Shown in pieces: positions 1-9,269 of a DNA stretch of 64,000 nt. How positions within the stretch are numbered: position 1 is the stretch's first letter; each line of letters opens with the position of its first letter. This DNA is from Natronomonas halophila. Lineage in GTDB: Archaea > Halobacteriota > Halobacteria > Halobacteriales > Haloarculaceae. A program made the translations under genes and the position numbers. The DNA is taken from positions 248,001-312,000 of the forward strand of contig NZ_CP058334.1 of the NCBI RefSeq assembly GCF_013391085.1. Direction: 5' to 3'. The notes beneath the pieces were generated by a model that made no database searches, had not been told where the DNA came from, and saw only the letters and a program-made list of their open reading frames with translations.

Positions 1-1329
1 GAGTTTCGGCCCGACGTCGGCCTCATCGTCGATGACGCGGCGCTGTTCGTAGTCGGTCGACCGTTCGACGGGCACGCGGCCGATGGAGCGAATCATGTCG
101 GCGTACTCCTGAAAGGAGCGGAACTCGCCGTAGTCGCCGCCCGCGCGCTTCGTAATCTCCTCGGAGAGAATCGTCCCCATGAAGTCGTCGGCCCCGCAGT
201 TCAGCATCTTCAGACCCTGCGTGTCGCCGTACTTGACCCACGAGGACTGGATGTGGTCGACGTTGTCGAGATAGAGTCGCGAGACGGCAATCATCAACTC
301 GTCCTCGTCGGTCGTCGCGCCGTCCTCGACCATGCCGCGCTCCTTCAGCGGCGTGTCGTGGTGGATGAAGGAGAGCGGAACGAACTCGGTTATTGCGTCG
401 GTCTCGTCCTGTAGGTCGCGAATCCGGTCGAGGTGCATCGCGCGGTGGGCCTCGTTGTCGACGTGGCCGTACATGATGGTCGCCGTGGTATCGAGGCCGA
501 CCGATGCGGCGGCTTCCATCGCTTCGACCCACTCGTCGGCGCCGACCTTGCCGGGACAGATGAGTTCCCGAACCTCGTCGACGAGGATTTCGGCGGCCGT
601 CCCCGGCACCGAATCGAGGCCGGCGTCCTTGAGACGCTCGAAGACCTCCTCGTAGGACCAGTCGGTGCCGCGGCGGGCGTGGTAGGCTTCCTCCGGCGTC
701 ATCGAGTGGACGTGCGCACCCGTGGCGCTCATCGCTTCCATCTGCTCGACGTAGGTTCCGGGGTTGGTTTCGTAGGCTGCCGGGGGCTTGTAGTTCAACT
801 CGCCCGCCTCTGCGAGCGACTCGGTCTTGGCCTCCAGTATCTCCCGGTGTTCCTCGTCGAGGGCGAAGGCGGGATGGAGGCCCGACACCGACGTCACCTC
901 GTAGACGCCGCGGTCGACGGCGTCAGAAACGATATCGCGGGACTCCGCGGGCGTCTTCGTGAAGCCCGCGTTCTCGCCCTCGTAGTCGGCCTCGAAGCGC
1001 TGGGCGGCGTCCTTGAAGTTGCAGAACAGACAGCCGACGTTGCAGGCGGTCGTGACGTTGTTATTGATGTTGGCGACGAAGGTGACCTCCTCGCCGACCA
1101 CCTCGGCGCGGCGGCGGTCGGCGGCTTCGAGGACCCGCTCTTTCCGCTGGAGGTCGATGCCCTCAGTGTCGGTACCGGTCGTCAGCAGTTCGATGCCGTC
1201 ATCGATATCGAGGCGGTCGCCGGCCCGCGCCTTCGCTAAGGCGTTCTCAAAGGACTGGTCGGTTTCGGGCCGGTGGTCGAAGGCGAACTCCTCGCGGGGG
1301 ACGTTCGCCGACGCCTCGAACGCATCCAT
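1..1329 (-). CDS. cofH: CofH, FO synthase subunit 2 (partial)
   Basis: Radical SAM enzyme that with CofG makes FO (7,8-didemethyl-8-hydroxy-5-deazariboflavin), the chromophore of coenzyme F420; cytosolic. The protein reads inward from an ATG at 1329 (MDAFEASANVPREEF). At about residues 94-101 it has the CNVGCLFC segment, which is the CxxxCxxC cluster motif that binds the SAM-reducing 4Fe-4S centre. The open frame runs off the left edge after 443 codons, close to the usual CofH length of about 450, so only a few C-terminal residues should be missing. No TATA box was clearly assigned. The downstream neighbour on the same strand lies outside the window, so linkage to cofG cannot be judged. Confidence 0.9.
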   Translation of the reverse strand, partial: MDAFEASANVPREEFAFDHRPETDQSFENALAKARAGDRLDIDDGIELLTTGTDTEGIDLQRKERVLEAADRRRAEVVGEEVTFVANINNNVTTACNVGCLFCNFKDAAQRFEADYEGENAGFTKTPAESRDIVSDAVDRGVYEVTSVSGLHPAFALDEEHREILEAKTESLAEAGELNYKPPAAYETNPGTYVEQMEAMSATGAHVHSMTPEEAYHARRGTDWSYEEVFERLKDAGLDSVPGTAAEILVDEVRELICPGKVGADEWVEAMEAAASVGLDTTATIMYGHVDNEAHRAMHLDRIRDLQDETDAITEFVPLSFIHHDTPLKERGMVEDGATTDEDELMIAVSRLYLDNVDHIQSSWVKYGDTQGLKMLNCGADDFMGTILSEEITKRAGGDYGEFRSFQEYADMIRSIGRVPVERSTDYEQRRVIDDEADVGPKL

Positions 1330-1407
1330 ATCACCTCCTTCTTTTCGAGCGTGAAAACCCCCACGGGTACCGGCGATTCGGTCAATCGATTCGCTTCCTC
1401 GCCGGGG

Positions 1408-2340
1408 TCAGAGGCTCCCGTCGACGGCCGTCTGCATCGCGTCGCTGTTGTAGGCCTCGCCGTAGTCGCCGTCGGGGGTCATCGCGATGACGCCCGCGGA
1501 ACCGTCGACGAGGTCACCGAACTCGGCGAGGGCGGCGTCGGCCGCCGCCTGTGCGTCGAGACCGTCCTCGAGGAACTGGCTGACGCGACGGGAGAGGTTC
1601 AGGCGGGCGATGTCCTCGCCGGCGCCGGTCGCCGAAACGCCGCCCACTTCCGAGCAGTAGAAGCCGGAGCCGATTTGCGGGACGTCGCCCACGCGGCCGG
1701 CTAGGGCGAGCCATCGGCCGCCCGTCGAGGTGGCCGCGGCGATGTTGTCGCCGTCGGTCGCGACCGCGCCGACAGTGTCGTGGTCGCGGTCCGCGGGGGT
1801 GTCGGATTCCGTGCTTGTCCCCGTCCCTGCATCGAGGCCCTGCTTGCCTTCGGGGTCGCCACCGAACCGCTCGGTGACCCACTCGGCGTGGCCCTTCTTG
1901 TCGCCTTTGGGGTACTCTTCGAGGTCGTCCCACTTTTCCTGCATCCGGTCGGACCACAGGTCGACGCCCGTCTCGATGCCGTAGGCTTCGGCAAGGTCGA
2001 CGGCGTGGACGCCCGACAGCAGGACGTGCGGTGTCTCCTCCTTGACGACGCGAGCCACGTCGATAGCCGCCTCGACGCCGGGCATACTGCAGGCCGCACC
2101 GGCCTCGCGGTCGTCGGTCATCAGACCCGCGTCGGTCCGGATGAAGCCGTCCGACTGAACGGCCGACCCGACGCCGGCGTTGAACCACGGGTCGGATTCC
2201 AGCGTTCGGATGGCGGCTCGGACCGCGTCGGTCGGGTCTTCCTCGTCGGCGCCCGCCGCGGCCGCTTCGTCGAGTACCGCCTGTCGCTCTTGGGGTTCGT
2301 CGGGCGGGCTTCCGGCACCGCCGTGGACGATAACGCGCAT
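1408..2340 (-). CDS. Isoaspartyl peptidase / L-asparaginase (Ntn hydrolase, family T2)
   Basis: Plant-type asparaginase family enzyme expected to cleave isoaspartyl dipeptides or asparagine after autoproteolytic maturation. The start chosen is the ATG giving MRVIVHGGAGS, the typical N-terminus; a longer frame with 32 extra residues is not family-like. The nucleophile threonine is Thr189 in the DTVGAVATD segment, followed by TSTGG and the GRVGD substrate motif. The insert before Thr189 is acidic and poorly ordered, as expected for the processed linker. Length is 310 residues, normal for the family. It is divergent from icd and shares that intergenic region. Which substrate dominates cannot be told from sequence. 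Confidence 0.88.
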   Translation of the reverse strand: MRVIVHGGAGSPPDEPQERQAVLDEAAAAGADEEDPTDAVRAAIRTLESDPWFNAGVGSAVQSDGFIRTDAGLMTDDREAGAACSMPGVEAAIDVARVVKEETPHVLLSGVHAVDLAEAYGIETGVDLWSDRMQEKWDDLEEYPKGDKKGHAEWVTERFGGDPEGKQGLDAGTGTSTESDTPADRDHDTVGAVATDGDNIAAATSTGGRWLALAGRVGDVPQIGSGFYCSEVGGVSATGAGEDIARLNLSRRVSQFLEDGLDAQAAADAALAEFGDLVDGSAGVIAMTPDGDYGEAYNSDAMQTAVDGSL

Positions 2341-2489
2341 ATCCCTGACTCGGGGCGATGGCGAGTTACGCGTTGTGCCTCGCACGGTTCCGAACGGCCG
2401 CCCAACTGGGGGATTCCTTCCCGGTTGTTCATGCAAAATTCGCCGAAGGAACGGTACGCCTTTCAGGGGGCCGGTAGAAATCCCCGCGT

Positions 2490-3746
<1,257 letters not shown>

Positions 3747-3844
3747 GGTTGTTGTAGACGGTTTTGCGTTTCTTATTTCGATTCGCTGCTTCCGTCGTAT
3801 GTTTATAAATAGAGCTTGGCGACTTCTCGACCGCAAACAGCCGG

Positions 3845-3918
3845 AAAGCCCTCGGCTCGCTGGCGGTCGCTGAGCGGCATATCCTCGCTCCGCTCGGATA
3901 GAGGTCGCTCAGCGACTA
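3845..3918. repeat. Left arm of long inverted repeat; nested hairpin
   Basis: This arm matches the reverse complement of 4270-4343 at roughly four of five positions. It is itself a nested hairpin: an 11-bp outer stem GTCGCTGAGCG (3866-3876) with CGCTCAGCGAC (3906-3916), and an inner stem TATCC (3880-3884) with GGATA (3896-3900) closing the loop TCGCTCCGCTC. One outer-stem pair that is G-C here is A-T in the partner arm, so the pairing is kept while the sequence changes. Confidence 0.85.
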
Positions 3919-4269
3919 AACTGGACGCCACCGGGCTCACGGGTCGCTCCGCTCCCCGTTCGCCCATATCGAGACGCTCACTCCGTTCGCGTCTCGCGCG
4001 CCTCGCCCTTTCAATCCTCCGAGGAGCCGCACGGCGCCTGCCCTTCCCCGGGTCGCGAGGGTCGCCGAGAGCGACCACTCGCTCCCGGCCAATTATCCAT
4101 TCAATAGGCGCGCGCTGGGCGACCGCCGCGAACGCTCCCGTGAGCGGCGGTCGAACGACACCGTGTGAGGGACGACCGACTGAGCGCAGCGAAGGAGGGA
4201 GTCGGCTGGGGAGGTGTGTGGTGCGGTCCTTGGCGGAATCGAAGGGCGAAGTCGGCTGGCGACGAAGTG

Positions 4270-4343
4270 GAGTCGCTAAGCGGGCTCTATCCGAACGAAG
4301 TGAGGATATCCCGCTTAGCGACCGCCAGCCGACTGAGGGCTTC
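4270..4343. repeat. Right arm of long inverted repeat; nested hairpin
   Basis: Partner of 3845-3918 in opposite orientation. The outer stem is 13 bp, GTCGCTAAGCGGG (4272-4284) with CCCGCTTAGCGAC (4310-4322). The inner stem is TATCC (4288-4292) with GGATA (4304-4308), and the loop is GAACGAAGTGA, which is close to the complement of the loop in the left arm. The two arms are about 350 bp apart and could also pair with each other. Confidence 0.85.
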
Positions 4344-4399
4344 GGGGGTGACGGTCCCTTTTGAGTAGTGGACCTCAAAATACTCGGATTTAAATAGTC

Positions 4400-4741
4400 C
4401 TAGGCAGGGTCTTCGGCGACTTCGATAACCTCCAGACGCACGTCCTCCTCGGGCACGCCCAAGCGCGCGAACTGGGTGCGGACGTGCTCTTTGGCGGCTT
4501 CGATGGCGTCGCCGCGCTCCTCGAAGCCGCGCGGCATCGGCGACTCGAAGGCGACCTGAATTTCCTCGCCGTCGATGGTCTGGGTCGTGCCGCCGCTTTC
4601 GACCCGGTAGAAGGCGTCGCAGACCCACACGTAGGGCGCGTCGTCGTCCGGCGCACCCCGAAACTGCGGTGAGTCCTCGCCGCGCTCGTAGAGCGTCCCG
4701 GTGAGCGCCGTCCCCCCGGCGTGCCCACGGATGTGAAGCAT
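4400..4741 (-). CDS. Conserved haloarchaeal protein of unknown function
   Basis: A 113-residue acidic soluble protein starting MLHIRGHAGG; an in-frame GTG two codons upstream (4747) is an alternative start. The ATG at 4741 is preferred because a TTTTATCC box lies about 20 nt upstream, fitting a leaderless transcript. There is no signal peptide or membrane segment. The sequence has beta-rich N-terminal features and an amphipathic helix (EAAKEHVRTQFARLG). I do not recognise a family with a known function. It stands alone and its 3' end faces the hairpin-rich block. Confidence 0.75.
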   Translation of the reverse strand: MLHIRGHAGGTALTGTLYERGEDSPQFRGAPDDDAPYVWVCDAFYRVESGGTTQTIDGEEIQVAFESPMPRGFEERGDAIEAAKEHVRTQFARLGVPEEDVRLEVIEVAEDPA

Positions 4742-4800
4742 ACGCACGCTATGTGACTACCGGATAAAAACCGTGCGCCGAACGGGGTGTTTGCCGGGGG

Positions 4801-5043
4801 TCAGGCCTCGGCGTCGGCCATCGCAACGTAGGTGTGGGTGTCCTCAACCCCGTCGAGGTTCTGGATGCTGGTGGCGGCGATGTCCTTGACGTCGGCCGGC
4901 GAGGGCACGTCGACTTTGGCGATGAGGTCGACGTCGCCAGCGACTATGTGGGCCGAAACGACGCCCTCGATGTCCTCGATGTCCCGTTTGAGCCGGTCCG
5001 CCTCGCCCGTGTGTGCTTTGACCATGACGTATGCGACGACCAT
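4801..5043 (-). CDS. Lrp/AsnC ligand-binding (RAM) domain protein
   Basis: An 80-residue stand-alone RAM/AsnC effector domain (MVVAYVMVKAHTG...), with no helix-turn-helix. Such domains bind small effectors, often amino acids, and oligomerise. The start at 5043 begins exactly at the conserved first beta strand; the longer frame adds 13 residues that belong to the end of the upstream gene. Its ATG lies 1 nt after the stop codon of the TrkA gene, so the two are translated from one operon. This suggests the RAM protein modulates potassium transport regulation, but that is an inference from linkage. Confidence 0.85.
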   Translation of the reverse strand: MVVAYVMVKAHTGEADRLKRDIEDIEGVVSAHIVAGDVDLIAKVDVPSPADVKDIAATSIQNLDGVEDTHTYVAMADAEA

Positions 5044-5044
5044 G

Positions 5045-5731
5045 TCAGGCACCTCCCGCGGCAACCGCGTGGTCGGTTTCACCGACGATAATCTGTTCGA
5101 CGTCCCGGAGCACGCTGAAGTCGGCGATGACGACGACCCGGTCGCCGACTTCCAGCGAGACGTCGCCGGTCGGCAGTGCCAGCGATTCCGATTCTTTGCC
5201 GAACGCCAACACCCGTGCGTCGGCGGGCAACTCCAACTCCGAGAGGGTGTAGCCCCGCATCGGGGAGTCCTCGGTAACCGTCAACTGGACGAGTTGGAGG
5301 TTCTGGGCGATATCGGCGACGGCGCGGACGTTCCCGCCGACCAGCGCGTTCTTGGCGGCGATGGCGCCGAGCCGTTCGGGGTAAATGACCTCGTCAACGT
5401 CGGAGGCGTATTTGCTGATGACGTATTCGCGGTAGTCGTCGTCGACCCGCAGCACCGTCCGGCAGTTGTGGGATTTGGCGATCATACAGGCGATGACGTT
5501 GACGGTGAAGTCCCCGGAGAGTCCCGCGAGGCCGTCGGCGTCTTCGAGACCGACCGCGTCGAGGGTCTCCTCGTCGCTGCCGTCGCCCTGCACTACCTCG
5601 AAGCCCTCGTCCCGCAGCCGCTCGACTTTCGTCTCCTCGGGCTCGATGAGCGCCACGTCGTGGTCCTCCTCGCGCAGCACGCGGGCGGTTCGCATCCCCA
5701 CGCGGCCGGCACCAACGATAACGAATCTCAT
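5045..5731 (-). CDS. trkA: TrkA family potassium uptake regulatory subunit
   Basis: Cytosolic RCK-type regulator that gates a membrane K+ transporter. The 228-residue protein starts MRFVIVGAGRVGMRTA, a Rossmann GxGxxG nucleotide-binding loop (TrkA_N). It ends with a TrkA_C domain from about residue 140, including the SELELPADARVLAF type strand pattern. The open frame extends further upstream but is not protein-like there, and the ATG at 5731 is the family start. It forms an operon with the RAM-domain gene downstream (1-nt spacing). The transmembrane partner (TrkH-like) is not next to it, so partner identity is unknown. Confidence 0.92.
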   Translation of the reverse strand: MRFVIVGAGRVGMRTARVLREEDHDVALIEPEETKVERLRDEGFEVVQGDGSDEETLDAVGLEDADGLAGLSGDFTVNVIACMIAKSHNCRTVLRVDDDYREYVISKYASDVDEVIYPERLGAIAAKNALVGGNVRAVADIAQNLQLVQLTVTEDSPMRGYTLSELELPADARVLAFGKESESLALPTGDVSLEVGDRVVVIADFSVLRDVEQIIVGETDHAVAAGGA

Positions 5732-5993
5732 GGATGTCCCTACGGCGACCGGGCCCAATAATGTTACTCCGTCACAAGGTGGATGCGCCAGCCGAGCGGC
5801 GTAACTGTCGAGCCGCATCAGCAACCGCGGTGTCGCCTCTCGCTGCACGACCGCTGGCCCGGTTCCGTCCGAGCAGCCGTGGGGCGGGGCCCAGCGGGAT
5901 ACCTGAAGACCGCACCGCCACGCTCGGCAGTCGTATCGGAACACTGCCCCTCGGGCGGTGGAGTTATATTTACCCGATTCCAATCTCGTGATA

Positions 5994-6482
5994 GTGAGTG
6001 TCACCGTCGATACGCGTGTCATCGGGACCGGGGATGACGCTTTCGTGGACGACGCCTGGGAGTTGAAAGAGCGCATCCGTCACGCGGAGGGCGTGCTCAA
6101 ACAGCGCCACGGCTTCTTCACGGACGCCTACCGCCGCTCCCGCGTGTATGCCCTCGTCGAGCCGCAGTACGACGGGGAGCAGTTGGTCGGCTTTGCCGCG
6201 ACCCGACGGGACGGCTACATCCTGTTTCTCGCCGTCGACCCCGAATACCGCGGTGAGGGCTTCGGTCGCCGGCTCGTCGCAGCGGTCGCCGAAGACCACA
6301 GTTCGGTCACCTGCCACGCGCGTGCGACCAACGACGACGCGCTTGCCTTCTACGAGCATCTCGGCTTCGAGATTCAGCGCCGCATCGACGGCTACTACGA
6401 GGACAACGGCGACGCCTACTATCTCCGTCTGGGGGAAGGCGGGCTTGCGGAGAAACTCTCGAAGTTCATGCCCGGCAAGTAA
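5994..6482 (+). CDS. GNAT family N-acetyltransferase (RimI-like)
   Basis: A 162-residue single GNAT domain. Acetyl-CoA binding motif A is visible as FLAVDPEYRGEGFGRRLV (the QxxGxG/A equivalent is YRGEGFG), followed by the ALAFYEHLGFE signature near the C-terminus. The start is a GTG at 5994 giving MSVTVDTRVIG. The TATA-like TTATATTTA about 30 nt upstream fits a leaderless transcript, and the in-frame ATG at 5958 lies upstream of this box. Family members acetylate protein N-termini or small molecules, and the substrate here is unknown. It is monocistronic. Confidence 0.85.
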   Translation: MSVTVDTRVIGTGDDAFVDDAWELKERIRHAEGVLKQRHGFFTDAYRRSRVYALVEPQYDGEQLVGFAATRRDGYILFLAVDPEYRGEGFGRRLVAAVAEDHSSVTCHARATNDDALAFYEHLGFEIQRRIDGYYEDNGDAYYLRLGEGGLAEKLSKFMPGK

Positions 6483-6588
6483 ACGGTTCGGCCGAACCGA
6501 AAGCAGGGAGCGAACGACGCCCCGATTCCGTCGAATGCCTAATTATTGAGCCATTACCTCGATACATAGCTCGCCGTTTCATTCGCGT

Positions 6589-6930
6589 ATGAGCACGCAA
6601 CACCGGGTTACTATCGCGACGATAGACGAGCCGCTGGAGACGGTCGCCGAGCGGCGGTACGAGCCCGCAGAGACGGACCGATTGGTCGGGACGCTCGTCG
6701 ATGCCATCGTGGAGGCGGAGGGAATCTCCGACCGGGATTTCCTTTCGCCGCCGCTCTACGACGCTATCGACGTCGAGGCGCTCGAACGGACGTTGTTCAG
6801 AGACCCCGAGGAGTTCGATTCGTGTCAAGTGGACGGCTTCGTCAGGTTCCAGTATCTCGACTACACCGTGACCGTCGAAGGCGACGGGCGGATTACGGTC
6901 TATACGACCCCCGCGAATCCCGACCGATAA
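6589..6930 (+). CDS. HalOD1 output domain protein
   Basis: A 113-residue haloarchaeal HalOD1 domain, a proposed output module of two-component-like signalling. The signs are SPPLYDAIDVEALERTL in the middle and the C-terminal FRYLDYTV-like strand (VRFQYLDYTVTVEGDGRITVY). No DNA-binding or membrane segment is seen. An AT-rich TAATTATTG element lies about 45 nt upstream. It stands alone between the acetyltransferase and priS. The molecular function of the family is not established. Confidence 0.85.
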   Translation: MSTQHRVTIATIDEPLETVAERRYEPAETDRLVGTLVDAIVEAEGISDRDFLSPPLYDAIDVEALERTLFRDPEEFDSCQVDGFVRFQYLDYTVTVEGDGRITVYTTPANPDR

Positions 6931-7032
6931 ACGCCCCTATAGTCGAGCCGTTTCGGGCGACGTTCTGTGTGACGAACTCATCTGCTATCCACGGAGGGCA
7001 ACGCTTTTTCGCCCGAGTGTCGAAAGCGGGCT

Positions 7033-8214
7033 ATGGACGGCCGCACCCGCGATTACTTGAGAGGTCGGTTCGGCGACCACTACCGCCGGGTAGAGGTCCC
7101 GACGCCGCCTGCCGCCAACGAGCGCGAGTGGGGCTACATCACCTGGAGCGAGGGCGGGACGACGATGGTCCGCCACCACTCCCATCTCGATTTGGTTGGC
7201 GGCGGCGACCTTGAGGACTTCCTCGCCGGCGAGCGCCCGCGACACGTCTACTTCTCGGCGGGCCGCTACGACGACCCCGGCGCCTCCAGCATGGGCGGGA
7301 AGGGCTGGCGCGGGTCGGACCTCGTCTTCGACCTCGACGCCGACCACCTGCCCGGCGTCGACCCCGAGGAGGACAGTTACGCCGACATGCTGGCGGTCTG
7401 TAAGGACGCACTCCTTCGCCTGCTGGACCTACTGGAGAACGACTTCGCCTTCGACGATATGACGGTCGTTTTCTCGGGCGGCCGCGGCTATCACGTCCAC
7501 GTTCGGGACCCCGGCGTCCTCGAACTGAGTCGGGCGGCCCGCCGCGAGATCGTCGATTACGTCCTCGGCGAGGACGTCGCATTCGAGGACATCGTCACGA
7601 CGGAAGCCGTCGCCGGAAGCGCCGGTCGGAAGTCGCCCGCCCAAAAGCGTTCGCTGCCCGACGGCGGGTGGGCGGGCCGGACCCGAGAGCGACTGACTGC
7701 CTTCCTCGACGAACTCCTCGCGATGGACGAAGCCGACGCTCTGGAGCGCCTGCAGGAGTTCGAGGGTATCGGACAGGGGAAGGCACAGGCCGCGCTGAAC
7801 GCCGCCCAGAACAACCGCGAGCAAATCGAAGCCGGGAACGTCGACGTGCATCCGGCGGTCCACAGCATCGCCAAGCACCTCTTCGGGGAGGTACTGGAGG
7901 CTGGCAGCGCGCCAATCGACGAACCCGTGACGACGGACATCAACCGACTGATTCGGCTGCCGGGCAGCCTCCACGGCGGCAGCGGCCTCGAAGTCACGCA
8001 TATCGACCGTGACGCCGTCGAGGAGTTCGACCCGCTCGTGGACGCCGTCCCCGAAACGTTCGTCGGCGAGGAGATAACGGTCTACGCCCGCGAGGAGGTG
8101 ACGGTCGAACTGCGGGGGGAAAGCTTTAGGCTCACGGAGGGTGTTGCTTCCGTCCCAGAGTACGTCGGCGTGTTCGCGATGGCTCGCGGGCACGCAACAA
8201 AGGCAGGAGAATGA
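7033..8214 (+). CDS. priS: DNA primase small (catalytic) subunit PriS
   Basis: Catalytic subunit of the archaeal/eukaryotic-type primase that makes RNA primers for replication with PriL. The 393-residue length is normal. The catalytic DLDAD triad lies at about residues 100-104 inside SDLVFDLDADH, and the SGGRGYHVHV motif typical of the active site lies near residue 155. The following gins gene overlaps it by 4 nt (ATGA), a conserved archaeal arrangement that couples primase to the CMG helicase accessory complex. The partner priL is not in the window. Confidence 0.96.
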   Translation: MDGRTRDYLRGRFGDHYRRVEVPTPPAANEREWGYITWSEGGTTMVRHHSHLDLVGGGDLEDFLAGERPRHVYFSAGRYDDPGASSMGGKGWRGSDLVFDLDADHLPGVDPEEDSYADMLAVCKDALLRLLDLLENDFAFDDMTVVFSGGRGYHVHVRDPGVLELSRAARREIVDYVLGEDVAFEDIVTTEAVAGSAGRKSPAQKRSLPDGGWAGRTRERLTAFLDELLAMDEADALERLQEFEGIGQGKAQAALNAAQNNREQIEAGNVDVHPAVHSIAKHLFGEVLEAGSAPIDEPVTTDINRLIRLPGSLHGGSGLEVTHIDRDAVEEFDPLVDAVPETFVGEEITVYAREEVTVELRGESFRLTEGVASVPEYVGVFAMARGHATKAGE

Positions 8215-9263
8215 ATCTCGACGAACTACAATCCGTGCAGGCCCGAGAGCGGCAATCTAGCGACCTCCAGCACCTGCGTTCGTCGTTCTATCGGGAAGTC
8301 GGCGAGTTCATTCAGGAGTTGACACAGGAGCGCGCCCAAGCCGTCGACCGCGCCGACGACCCCTTCTCCTCGTCCGAAGTCCGCCAACTCTCCAACGACA
8401 TCGAGACGGCCGAACAGACCGTCGAGGCGATATACGAACGTCGCGTCGGCAAGGTCGTCAAGAAGGCCTCCATCGCCGCCGCGGGGATGCCCGTCGACAC
8501 CGACGGCCTCACCGACGAGGAGGCGTCGCTTTTCGACGACCTCGTGGTCCGTATCGAGAACAACCGTGAGAACGTGCTGTCGGTGCTCGACGGCAATGCG
8601 CCCTCCGTCTCATGCTCGGTAGATTCGACCGAAGACGACCACATCGGCACTGAGATGGAGTCCCCGAGCGCGTCGCCCGCGCCGGATTCGGACGCGACGC
8701 CAGAGATAGACGCTGGCTCAGACCCGACCCCCGACACCGAGGGCGTCAGCGCGGCGGACCTGATGGGCAGCGGGCCCGACGAATCGGCCGACCCAACAGG
8801 AGCCTCGCCCGCCGCTTCGGAGGCGGAGACGGAAGCAGAATCAACCGCGTCGAGCGAACCGACGGCCGACAGTACGCCCGACCCTGATGCCGACGCCCTG
8901 ACGGCGACGGAGGCCTCCGAGTCGGCGCCACCTGAAGAGCCGCCCGCGCCAAACTTGGAGGCAGGAGGAGGTTCCCCAACAGAAGTCCAACCGGACGATG
9001 CCCCGCCCGGCGTCGGTTCGGAGGAGACGTCGGGCTCCAAGGAGCGAACTTCGGCCGACCCGTCGGCGACCGACGAATCGACGGACGAGAGCAGCAACAT
9101 TCCGGGACTTCCCCGGACCACGGTTCGCATCACCGACGACATCGGCGAGGTCGTCGGCGCCGACAACCGGGATTACGACCTCGGGTCCGAGGACGTCGTC
9201 ACGCTTCCGGAACCAAACGCCGACGTGTTAGTTGATAAGGGCGCTGCCGAACGCCTCGACTGA
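8211..9263 (+). CDS. GINS complex subunit with long acidic linker
   Basis: Replisome factor that joins MCM and GAN/Cdc45-like protein in the archaeal helicase complex. Residues 1 to about 130 form the helical A domain (MNLDELQSVQARERQ..., FYREVGEFI). Residues about 300-350 form the small beta B domain (TTVRITDDIGEVVG...VDKGAAERLD). The two are joined by about 165 residues of Ser/Pro/Thr/Asp/Glu-rich low-complexity sequence, so the protein (350 residues) is much longer than a minimal archaeal GINS (about 190). It overlaps priS by ATGA. The linker is probably disordered. The A-then-B order points to the Gins51 type. Confidence 0.88.
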   Translation: MNLDELQSVQARERQSSDLQHLRSSFYREVGEFIQELTQERAQAVDRADDPFSSSEVRQLSNDIETAEQTVEAIYERRVGKVVKKASIAAAGMPVDTDGLTDEEASLFDDLVVRIENNRENVLSVLDGNAPSVSCSVDSTEDDHIGTEMESPSASPAPDSDATPEIDAGSDPTPDTEGVSAADLMGSGPDESADPTGASPAASEAETEAESTASSEPTADSTPDPDADALTATEASESAPPEEPPAPNLEAGGGSPTEVQPDDAPPGVGSEETSGSKERTSADPSATDESTDESSNIPGLPRTTVRITDDIGEVVGADNRDYDLGSEDVVTLPEPNADVLVDKGAAERLD

Positions 9264-9269
9264 GACGCC

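Larger units (their letters stand above)
3747..4399. other. Hairpin-rich intergenic block without a gene
   Basis: This 650-bp stretch lies between the convergent ends of icd and the gene at 4400. Long open frames run through both strands, but they encode Arg/Ser-rich sequence, and the same peptide (WRSLSGISSLRSDR) appears from both strands. That is the signature of an inverted repeat, not a protein. It holds two related hairpin units (see the separate repeat entries), a hairpin GAGACGC/GCGTCTC at 3971-3995 with loop TCACTCCGTTC, and a 10-bp stem CGACCGCCGC/GCGGCGGTCG at 4120-4129 and 4144-4153. A TATA-like TTTATAAAT lies near 3802. No tRNA or rRNA was recognised. Confidence 0.8.

Noticed and set aside
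433-1239. A 268-codon plus-strand frame over cofH
   Set aside because: The opposite strand encodes CofH with its iron-sulfur motif; the plus-strand frame is its shadow.
3803-4378. Overlapping frames of about 180-190 codons on both strands in the block after icd
   Set aside because: Both translations are Arg/Ser-rich and contain the same peptide from opposite strands, which comes from the inverted repeat; there is no acidic codon pattern as in real genes here.
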